Origin: an uncultured Alcaligenaceae bacterium
GTDB lineage: Bacteria > Pseudomonadota > Gammaproteobacteria > Burkholderiales > Burkholderiaceae_B
Length of the DNA: 20,199 nt
Assembly: GCA_937952975.1 (NCBI GenBank)
Contig: CALFXX010000067.1
Coordinates: 1 to 20,199 of the forward strand
Reading direction: 5' to 3'
The stretch's first letter is position 1, and the number at the start of each line of letters is the position of its first letter. A model generated the notes under the pieces. It saw only the letters and a program-made list of their open reading frames with translations, did not search any database and was not told the origin of the DNA. Both the position numbers and the translations under genes were made by a program. Positions 14,012 through 20,199 of the stretch are shown here, piece after piece.

Positions 14012-14602
14012 ATGAGCACAGCCATGAAAAGAGAAAACTGGCTAAGCGGGTGTTGGCTGGTGTGCGGGTTTTCGATTTGTATTGCCTCATACAGACTATC
14101 GCTTGGCTCGCTCAACGATCCTGGTCCCGGCATGTTTCCGTTTATTGCAGGCGCTGCACTTTGTATGTTCGCAGCGATTGAATGGTTTAACGCCCGTCGC
14201 GCGAAACGAACGGCCACGCCTGAGTTCGCCCAGAAAACTGAGTCATCACGGGCGGGTTTTAAGGATCGAACGGCTCTGGGCGCGACCGCTCAACAGGCGG
14301 GCGCTACAGCGGATGATGCGCGCGTAGGCTATGCAGAACCGGTTGAACCTTTGTTTGCCAACCGACTTGGTGCACTAAAGGCTGCGGCGATTATCGTGGC
14401 GCTGCTACTGTACGCACTAACGATGGAACACTTAGGTTTTATCCTGAGCACAACTCTTTTCATCGCCTTCCTGTTGTGGCTGGTTGAACGACAACGCTGG
14501 TATGTCATCGGGTTCGGCGCCGTCTTGTCGTCAGTCATGACCTATCTTGTGTTCAAGGTGTGGTTAGAGACTGCATTGCCGCTCGGTTTGTTTGGCTTCT
14601 AA
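14012..14602 (+). CDS. tctB: TctB, small membrane subunit of the tricarboxylate transporter
   Basis: This 196-residue membrane protein is encoded just before TctA, as usual. Hydrophobic segments lie at about 8-26, 41-59, 121-137, 141-157 and 163-185. DPGPGMFPFIAG (36-47) is the typical TctB signature after the first segment. Residues 60-120 form a charged, alanine-rich cytoplasmic or periplasmic linker that is longer than in the small Salmonella TctB (about 144 residues). TctB is the less conserved partner that, with TctA, moves carboxylate across the inner membrane by ion gradient. AAGGT precedes the ATG, and ATG 14024 is an alternative. The tctA gene starts 8 bases after the stop. Confidence 0.92.
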   Translation: MSTAMKRENWLSGCWLVCGFSICIASYRLSLGSLNDPGPGMFPFIAGAALCMFAAIEWFNARRAKRTATPEFAQKTESSRAGFKDRTALGATAQQAGATADDARVGYAEPVEPLFANRLGALKAAAIIVALLLYALTMEHLGFILSTTLFIAFLLWLVERQRWYVIGFGAVLSSVMTYLVFKVWLETALPLGLFGF

Positions 14603-14610
14603 GAGACGCA

Positions 14611-16107
14611 ATGGATATCTTCGACGGCTTTTCAATCGCACTGACTATCGCCAACCTTGGCTATTGTGCAGCGGGTGTCTTTATTGGCACCTTGGTGGGT
14701 GTTTTGCCTGGTATCGGGCCAGTGGCCGCCATGTCTATTTTATTTCCGGTGACGATGGGTATTCCTCCCGTGTCTGCGGTCATTATGCTGTCCGGAATCT
14801 ACTACGGCGCCATGTACGGCGGCTCGACTACTTCGATCCTGGTCAATATTCCGGGTGAGGCCTCTTCAGTCATTACCTGTCTAGATGGTCATCAGATGGC
14901 CCGTAAAGGCCGAGCCGGTGTGGCGCTTGGCATCAGCGCAATTGGTTCGTTTATTGGTGGGACCTTGGCAATTATTGGCCTGCAAATTGCTGCACCTTAT
15001 TTAGCAAAGGTCGCATTGATTTTCGGTTTTCCTGAATATTTTTCTTTGATGTGCTGTGGGTTGGTCGTGTTGACGTTCATGGCGCAGGGCTCAATGGTGA
15101 GGGCTCTGCTGATGGCGGTCGTTGGTCTGTTTCTTGGTTCGATCGGTATGGACCTTGTGATGGGTACGCCGCGCTTTACGTTTGGCGTCGTCGAGTTCTC
15201 GGATGGCGTTGGCTTGATCCCTATTATTATGGGCTTGTTTGGCATTTCTGAAGTTTTGTTGAATGTCGAGCAACGAATTTCAAAAGATGTTTTTGCCGGA
15301 AAGATCTCTCAGATCTGGCCGAACCGAAAAGATTGGGCCGACTCAGTTGGGCCGATTTCACGCGGTGGCCTAATTGGATTTTTCTTTGGACTACTGCCCG
15401 GCGCAGGACCAGTCGCTGCTGGTTTCGTGTCTTACAGCGTTGAAAAGAAAATATCCAAACACCCAGAGCAATTTGGAGACGGCGCGATCGAAGGTGTTGC
15501 GGGCCCCGAAGCCGCAAATAATGCAGCGATTGGAGGGGCTTTTATTCCGTTACTGACGCTAGCGATCCCCTCAACCCCGGGAATGGCCTTACTGCTCGGT
15601 GCTTTCTTATCGTATGGCGTGAATGTGGGCCCTTTGCTCATCACGCAACACCCGGATATCTTTTGGGGTGTTGTCGCCAGCATGTATATCGGCAACATCA
15701 TGCTGATCGTATTGAACCTGCCCTTCGTTGGTCTATGGGTCAAAATTTTAAAAATCCCGTATCACTATCTGGTACCTGCCATTCTGATTTTTTGTGTGAT
15801 TGGCTCTTATAGCTTGAGCAATAGTATCGTCGACGTGCTCGTCATGATCGTGTTCGGTTTTGTTGGCTATTTGTTCAAAAAGCTTAAATACGAAGCGGCG
15901 CCGCTCGTCATGGCGATGGTACTGAGCCCACTCATGGAAAACAATTTTCGCCAGTCAATGCTTTTATCTCAAGGCGATTTCACTATCTTTTTCTCAAGAC
16001 CCCTGTCAGCTGTCTTGATGGTGATCGCAGTACTGTTGTTGATTTTGCCTAATCTGGCTTGGGTGCGTCGGCGTCGTGAAAAAAGATTAGATGCGTCGCT
16101 TGAGTAA
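14611..16107 (+). CDS. tctA: TctA, large membrane subunit of the tricarboxylate transporter
   Basis: This 498-residue, highly hydrophobic protein has the family hallmarks: GVLPGIGPVAAMSILFPVT (30-48), YGGSTTSILVNIPGE (69-83), and in the second half a repeat of the same loop, LLPGAGPVAAGF, followed by EGVAGPEAANNAA and AIPSTPGMALLLGA. The paired PGxGP loops reflect the internal duplication of TctA and form the transport site. It is the only TctA in the window, although seven receptors are encoded. The start at 14611 is preferred over an in-frame GTG at 14560 because the latter would lie inside tctB, while AAGAGA lies before 14611. The gap to tctB is 8 bases. Confidence 0.95.
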   Translation: MDIFDGFSIALTIANLGYCAAGVFIGTLVGVLPGIGPVAAMSILFPVTMGIPPVSAVIMLSGIYYGAMYGGSTTSILVNIPGEASSVITCLDGHQMARKGRAGVALGISAIGSFIGGTLAIIGLQIAAPYLAKVALIFGFPEYFSLMCCGLVVLTFMAQGSMVRALLMAVVGLFLGSIGMDLVMGTPRFTFGVVEFSDGVGLIPIIMGLFGISEVLLNVEQRISKDVFAGKISQIWPNRKDWADSVGPISRGGLIGFFFGLLPGAGPVAAGFVSYSVEKKISKHPEQFGDGAIEGVAGPEAANNAAIGGAFIPLLTLAIPSTPGMALLLGAFLSYGVNVGPLLITQHPDIFWGVVASMYIGNIMLIVLNLPFVGLWVKILKIPYHYLVPAILIFCVIGSYSLSNSIVDVLVMIVFGFVGYLFKKLKYEAAPLVMAMVLSPLMENNFRQSMLLSQGDFTIFFSRPLSAVLMVIAVLLLILPNLAWVRRRREKRLDASLE

Positions 16108-16142
16108 CGGAATCAAAGCTAGACTTTTTAAAAATTATCCAT

Positions 16143-16149
16143 GGTGAGG
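16143..16149 (+). promoter_or_regulatory. Ribosome site favouring the GTG start at 16156
   Basis: GGTGAGG ends six bases before GTG at 16156. The in-frame ATG at 16141 overlaps this site and has only AT-rich sequence before it, so GTG 16156 is the likelier start. Confidence 0.6.
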
Positions 16150-16155
16150 CGTTGT

Positions 16156-17148
16156 GTGCAAAGTCATCAAAAAATATCAAATCACTTTTATTTAATTCTG
16201 GTGTTGCTGGCTTCTGGTCTGTTCTCTCCAATCTTAGGTCAAGCCCAGTCTGCGTGGCCAAACCAGCCAGTCAAAATCGTGGTTCCGTGGGCGACTGGCG
16301 GTACCGTTGATATGGGCGCACGCGTATTAGGTCAAAAAATCGCTGAACAAACTGGGCAGTCTGTTGTTGTTGAAAATAAACCAGGGGCTTCGAGTACGAT
16401 TGGACTTTCGCAGGTGCTCAAGTCAAATCCCGACGGATATACCTTGATTGCTTTTGAATCAAGTTATGCGATTCTGCCTTCACTTTTTAAAAAACTGAGT
16501 TGGGATCACTCGGAAGATCTGGCGGTGGTAGGAGCAATCTTTCAAACACCGATGGTCTTGGTGGTACCGGAAAAAAGTCCTTTCAAAACCGTACAAGCGT
16601 TAATTGAGTTTGCTAAAGCGAATCCGGGTAAGTTGAACTTTGGCTCGGGTGGCGTGGGCAGCAGTCCTCACCTGTCTGGTGAATTATTGCAAAAAGAGGC
16701 CAATATTAAGTTGACGCACATCCCTTACAAGGGTGGTGGCGAAGCTTTGTCAGCAGTCGTGGCAGGTAACGTTGATTTATTGATTACTGCGACGCCAACA
16801 GCGATTGGTCATGTGCAAGGTGGGCGTGTGCGTGCGCTTGCAGTAACGGGTACTCAAAGGTCTGTTGCGTTTGCTGAGGTGCCCACGTTACGAGAGGCGG
16901 GTTTGCCAAACTATGTGGTGATGAATTGGTATGGTTTAGGAGCCCCTAAAAATACATCGCCTCAGACCTTGAATCAAATTTATCAAATAACTGTGCGGGC
17001 GCTATCTGATAGCGGTATACAAAGCCGTTTTGCCCAACAGGGAGTTGAACCGCTTAATATGAATGCCACAGATTTTTCGACCTTTATCAAGACTGAAACG
17101 ATTCGCTGGACAGCAATCAGTCAGGCTGCGGGCTTGACGCCGGAGTGA
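16156..17148 (+). CDS. Bug/TctC-family periplasmic receptor
   Basis: From GTG 16156 the product has 330 residues; an ATG at 16141 would add five. The signal peptide (FYLILVLLASGLFS) ends near GQAQS (28-32). The family motifs are VVPWATGGTVD (42-52), VVVENKPGAS, NPDGYTLIAF, KANPGKLNFGSGG and HIPYKGGGEALSAVVAGNVDLL. The first loop is typical except for WAT in place of the common YPP or FPP. It is the first of three receptor genes directly after tctA, 48 bases beyond the tctA stop with no terminator seen, so readthrough from the tct operon is likely. By eye it is only moderately similar to its two neighbours, so the trio is not a recent duplication. Confidence 0.93.
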   Translation: MQSHQKISNHFYLILVLLASGLFSPILGQAQSAWPNQPVKIVVPWATGGTVDMGARVLGQKIAEQTGQSVVVENKPGASSTIGLSQVLKSNPDGYTLIAFESSYAILPSLFKKLSWDHSEDLAVVGAIFQTPMVLVVPEKSPFKTVQALIEFAKANPGKLNFGSGGVGSSPHLSGELLQKEANIKLTHIPYKGGGEALSAVVAGNVDLLITATPTAIGHVQGGRVRALAVTGTQRSVAFAEVPTLREAGLPNYVVMNWYGLGAPKNTSPQTLNQIYQITVRALSDSGIQSRFAQQGVEPLNMNATDFSTFIKTETIRWTAISQAAGLTPE

Positions 17149-17166
17149 CTGACTACATAAAACGCT

Positions 17167-17171
17167 AGGAG
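17167..17171 (+). promoter_or_regulatory. Ribosome site for the TTG start at 17180
   Basis: AGGAG lies eight bases before TTG at 17180. No ATG or GTG occurs at a useful position before the signal peptide, so the rare TTG start is accepted. Confidence 0.65.
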
Positions 17172-17179
17172 TAATTAAA

Positions 17180-18169
17180 TTGATCAATGTCAGTCGATAT
17201 ATTTTGATTGCGGTTCAAGCGCTTGCGATGCTCTGTTATACGGGGCTTGGTTTTTCTCAAACTGAAACCTATCCGGCGCGACCAGTCAAAATCATCGTCC
17301 CGTTTGGAGCGGGCGGTTCGGCAGATATGCTTGCCCGAGTGCTAGGCGAGGGTCTGGCCAAAGATTTAGGCCAGTCTTTTCAGATTGAAAATAAGCCAGG
17401 TGCTACGGGTGTTATTGGCACCACTGAGGTGGCTCGCGCTAAACCTGACGGGCACACGCTTCTTCTTGGGTTCGATGGCACGCTGACAATTACTCCGTTT
17501 ATTCAAAATAATGTGACCTTTAACGCGAGTAAAGACTTCGCACCAATTTCAAAACTCACAGATGTCGCTTTTGTTGTTGTCGTGAATCCCTCCATTCCAG
17601 TCAAAAACATTAAAGAGCTCGTGGAGTATTCAAAGGCGAACCCGGGCAAGCTTTCTTATGCCTCGCCTGGGCTTGGTAGCACCGCACATATGCTTGGTGA
17701 GCAGTTGCGCTTAGAAGGCGGTTTAGATTGGGTGCACATTCCCTATGGTGGCTCTGGTAGCGGAAAATTTATTATCGACGTGATCGGCGGGAGTACGCCT
17801 GCTGCTGTTATTTCTATTGCAGTTGCGGCGGCCTCGGTGCGCGAAGGGAAAGTGCTAGGGGTTGGTGTGCCATCTAATGAGATCAACCCGGCATTGCCTC
17901 TTGTGCCAACGTTTGGACAAGTCGGTTTTGAACGCTTTAACGTAGCCTCTTGGTTCGGGTTATTGGCGCCAATCGGCACCCCAGATCACATCATTCATAA
18001 ACTCAACGGGGCGGTGGCCAAAGTGCTTGCGACTGACACATTTAGGGCGCGAATGACAATTGCTGGCATGGATGTGACTCCCTCAACACCCTTAGCGCTT
18101 GGCCAACTCATTACCTCTGATTTACAGAAATGGGGAAAAGTCGCTGAGCGTCTTCCCAAGACACAATAA
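17180..18169 (+). CDS. Bug/TctC-family periplasmic receptor with TTG start
   Basis: This 329-residue receptor starts at TTG 17180, supported by AGGAG eight bases upstream. The signal peptide spans RYILIAVQALAMLCY and ends near GFSQT (24-28). The first loop IVPFGAGGSAD (39-49), QIENKPGATGVIG, KPDGHTLLLG and KANPGKLSYASPG are typical. The later motif reads HIPYGGSGSG, with Gly replacing the usual Lys after Tyr. That change and the following IIDVIGGSTPAAVIS suggest a ligand range different from that of the neighbouring receptors. It begins 31 bases after the previous receptor gene and ends 45 bases before the next one, all on one strand. Confidence 0.92.
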   Translation: MINVSRYILIAVQALAMLCYTGLGFSQTETYPARPVKIIVPFGAGGSADMLARVLGEGLAKDLGQSFQIENKPGATGVIGTTEVARAKPDGHTLLLGFDGTLTITPFIQNNVTFNASKDFAPISKLTDVAFVVVVNPSIPVKNIKELVEYSKANPGKLSYASPGLGSTAHMLGEQLRLEGGLDWVHIPYGGSGSGKFIIDVIGGSTPAAVISIAVAAASVREGKVLGVGVPSNEINPALPLVPTFGQVGFERFNVASWFGLLAPIGTPDHIIHKLNGAVAKVLATDTFRARMTIAGMDVTPSTPLALGQLITSDLQKWGKVAERLPKTQ

Positions 18170-18214
18170 TTTTTTTGTGGCGGCTTTACCTTTCAATAAA
18201 AAAGGAATATTAGT

Positions 18215-19183
18215 ATGCGATTCGTTGATGGAGTGGTCTTAGGTGTTTTAGGTTTCATCGGCCTGTCTGCGCAAATACAGGCGCAACCCTATCCTAATCG
18301 TCCGATCACCGTTGTCGTTCCCTATCCCCCTGGTGGGGCAACTGACCCCATCGCGCGAATTTTTACAGTGAAGTTGGCCGAAGCCTGGAAGGTGCCGATC
18401 ATCATCGAAAATCGTGCAGGTGGCGGCACAACGATTGGCATGAGTTATGGCGCAAGAGCTGCACCCGATGGTTACACAATCACAGTCGGTACCACTAGTG
18501 TTGGAACCAACCCAGCGCTGTATACCAAGTTACCCTACGACACTATGAAGGACTTTACCTTTATGAGTCAGATGGGTATCTTGCAGTTGGCGCTTTCAGT
18601 GCATCCCTCGTTGCCGGTCAAGACACTGGATGAGCTAATTGCCTTTGCGAAGAAAAATCCTGGCAAATTGAATTATTCGTCGTTTGGTAACGGCACCATG
18701 GGACACTTGGCTGGGGAGTACTTTAAAGCGTCTGCGGGTATTGATGTGACGCACGTACCTTACAAGGGGAGTGCGGCGTCGACTATGGCAGTGGTTAGCG
18801 GCGAAGTCTCGTATGCCATCGATACATTGTTTATTCAGTCGCAGCATATCAAGGCTGGCTCAATCAAACCTTTGGTCAGCTTCGGGCCCAAACGACTCGA
18901 GTCTATGCCCGACATGCCAGCGATGACCGAACGCTACCCAGGCTTCACAGCGTTTTCATGGTTAGGTTTTATGGGGCCGGCAGGACTACCACAAGAGATC
19001 GTACTGAAATGGTCAAATGAAGTTTCACGTATCGCAAATATGCCAGAGGTCAAAGAGCGACTGGCCCAGCTAGGCGTTGATGCGGTCGGGGGTAGCTCTC
19101 AACAGTTTGCTGACTTTGCGCAGGCAGAAATCACTAAGTGGATTAAGGTTGTGGGCGAGGCAAAGATTCCTAAAGAGAATTGA
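18215..19183 (+). CDS. Bug/TctC-family periplasmic receptor, last of the series
   Basis: This 322-residue receptor has a short signal peptide ending near IQAQP (21-25). All standard motifs are present: VVPYPPGGATD (34-44), IIENRAGGGTTIG, APDGYTITVG, KNPGKLNYSSFG and HVPYKGSAASTMAVVSGEVSYAID. AAGGA lies nine bases before the ATG; CCTTT at 18189-18193 could pair with AAAGG at 18201-18205 and partly hide that ribosome site, though the pairing is weak. The gene converges on the oxidoreductase gene with only 16 bases between stops and no terminator seen in that space, so transcripts from both strands may overlap. Confidence 0.93.
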   Translation: MRFVDGVVLGVLGFIGLSAQIQAQPYPNRPITVVVPYPPGGATDPIARIFTVKLAEAWKVPIIIENRAGGGTTIGMSYGARAAPDGYTITVGTTSVGTNPALYTKLPYDTMKDFTFMSQMGILQLALSVHPSLPVKTLDELIAFAKKNPGKLNYSSFGNGTMGHLAGEYFKASAGIDVTHVPYKGSAASTMAVVSGEVSYAIDTLFIQSQHIKAGSIKPLVSFGPKRLESMPDMPAMTERYPGFTAFSWLGFMGPAGLPQEIVLKWSNEVSRIANMPEVKERLAQLGVDAVGGSSQQFADFAQAEITKWIKVVGEAKIPKEN

Positions 19184-19199
19184 TTCAGTGCCTCTGCGC

Positions 19200-20195
19200 T
19201 CAAACCCGCACAACCAACTTCCCCAGATTTGCGCCCTTAAATAAATCCACAAAGGCCTGAGGGGCAGCCTCTAGCCCCTCAACAAAGGTTTCGGTGGGTT
19301 GTAAAGCGCCGCTGCGCAAGAGTGCTTTGATGTCTTGCAGTGCTTGCGCCCGATGTTCGGGATAACTCGTTACTCTAAACCCTTGCAGCGTGGCGTTCTT
19401 GTTTAAGATCTCGCCGATATTGCGCACGCCATCGGGTTCGATTAAGTTGTATTGCGAGATCATGCCGCACAGCGCGATCCGTGAAAAATCATTCAGGCGT
19501 TCAAGTACGCAATCAAAGATTGCACCGCCGACGTTTTCAAAATCAACGTCAATACCGTTAGGCGTGGCTTGGGCGAGCAATTGTTTGAAGTTCGGGTCAC
19601 GATAATCGACGCAAACTGTATAGCCCAGCTTTTGGACAGCATGCTGGCATTTGGCAGGGCCACCCGCGATCCCAACAACGCGGCAACCGATTGAGCGCGC
19701 TAACGCCGCTGCAACACTACCCACCGCACCCGTCGCGGCTGAAATGACAACGGTGTCCGTTGGCATGGCCTTAGCAATCGCGCGCATTCCCACCCAGGCG
19801 GTCACACCAGGGCTGCCAAGCGCACCGAGATACGTCGAGGCAGAAAAGCCATCCAAGTTGATCTTCTCTGCACCAGACGCTTTGATCTTGGTGTACCGCT
19901 GCCAGCCAAAGTGGCCTAGCGCCCAGTCACCCACCTTAAAGTCGGCGTGGTTGGATTCAACCACCTGGCCAATGGCTCGACCTACCATGACGTCACCTAA
20001 ATTCAACGGGTTGGCGTAGGCAACATTGGGCATCATCTGTCGACGTTGATAGGGGTCAAGCGAGACATAGGCGTTTTGCACCACGATATCGTCCGACTCG
20101 GCGTTTGGTACGGCTTCATGGCTGACGGCAAAATGGCTGGCGTCGATCGCACCGCTCGCGGCTTTTACAAAACGTACACAAAGATTATTTGCCAT
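19200..20195 (-). CDS. NADP-dependent oxidoreductase, CurA/YncB-like zinc-free MDR
   Basis: The product has 331 residues from the ATG at 20195 and matches the medium-chain reductase subgroup that includes curcumin reductase CurA/YncB and prostaglandin reductases. The N-terminal domain has VSLDPYQRRQM (44-54), and the cofactor domain has SAATGAVGSVAAALARSIG with the AxxGxxG nucleotide loop. No zinc-binding cysteine set is present, as expected for this subgroup. It reduces carbon-carbon double bonds of enones or related compounds using NADPH in the cytoplasm. The gene starts four bases from the right edge, and a GTG at 20198 lies just upstream, so its ribosome site and promoter are outside the window. 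It is on the strand opposite to the receptors and may be unrelated to the pathway. Confidence 0.9.
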   Translation of the reverse strand: MANNLCVRFVKAASGAIDASHFAVSHEAVPNAESDDIVVQNAYVSLDPYQRRQMMPNVAYANPLNLGDVMVGRAIGQVVESNHADFKVGDWALGHFGWQRYTKIKASGAEKINLDGFSASTYLGALGSPGVTAWVGMRAIAKAMPTDTVVISAATGAVGSVAAALARSIGCRVVGIAGGPAKCQHAVQKLGYTVCVDYRDPNFKQLLAQATPNGIDVDFENVGGAIFDCVLERLNDFSRIALCGMISQYNLIEPDGVRNIGEILNKNATLQGFRVTSYPEHRAQALQDIKALLRSGALQPTETFVEGLEAAPQAFVDLFKGANLGKLVVRV

Positions 20196-20199
20196 CACG

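Noticed and set aside
18162..18179. CACAA and TTGTG hairpin with a T-run, considered as a terminator after the receptor at 17180
   Set aside because: The T-run lies in the loop and no T-run follows the stem, so it would not act as an intrinsic terminator.
16156..19183. Three adjacent receptors considered as a recent tandem repeat
   Set aside because: Only short family motifs are shared; the rest of the proteins differ widely, so no recent duplication is supported.
1..20199. Search for CRISPR arrays, tRNA genes, insertion sequences and phage genes
   Set aside because: No regularly spaced repeats, cloverleaf sequences, transposase motifs or terminal repeats were seen by reading.

Overview
The window reads as a chromosomal catabolism-and-uptake region of a betaproteobacterium, most likely Burkholderiales and possibly Alcaligenaceae-like. 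The main reason is the expansion of Bug/TctC-type periplasmic receptors, which is typical of Bordetella, Achromobacter, Cupriavidus and relatives. Base composition looks close to even GC, which is lower than in many members of that order. Coding density is high: no stretch over 300 bases lacks a gene. I saw no rRNA, tRNA, CRISPR array, insertion sequence or phage gene. The genus is an inference only.

Left block, minus strand (1-5171). Reading leftwards from a divergent promoter region, there is a two-part metallophosphoesterase and, 15 bases on, a Bug receptor. A 230-base gap with a terminator-like hairpin and a new promoter follows. Then come a second Bug receptor and, 31 bases on, an exported amidohydrolase that runs off the left edge. 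That hydrolase is real coding sequence, but it is incomplete because its stop codon lies outside the window.

Divergent control region (5172-5285). It holds a perfect 8-3-8 inverted repeat, which lies over the predicted start point of the leftward promoter. An IclR-family regulator gene points rightwards from it.

Right block, plus strand (5286-19183). The order is iclR, class II aldolase, Bug receptor, TauD/TfdA-type dioxygenase, NTF2-like small protein, AtuA-like small protein, AtuA/DUF1446 large protein, two paralogous short-chain dehydrogenases, Bug receptor (tctC), tctB, tctA, and three further Bug receptors. Several junctions overlap or are very close: TAATG between the two AtuA-type genes, 10 bases between the second dehydrogenase and tctC, and 8 bases between tctB and tctA. 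An internal promoter followed by two hairpins precedes the AtuA-type pair. A CurA/YncB-type oxidoreductase on the minus strand closes the window, converging on the last receptor with 16 bases between stops.

How the parts may work together: the single TctBA membrane pair plus several receptors would import one or more carboxylates. The dioxygenase could hydroxylate or cleave the substrate, the dehydrogenases oxidise the product, and the aldolase break a carbon-carbon bond or decarboxylate it. The AtuA-type pair has no settled biochemistry. The set resembles part of the Pseudomonas atu (acyclic terpene) cluster in having AtuA next to two dehydrogenases, but the geranyl-CoA carboxylase and acyl-CoA genes are absent here. 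The substrate cannot be read from the sequence. The seven receptors against one membrane pair, and the unassigned catabolic set, are the most notable contents.
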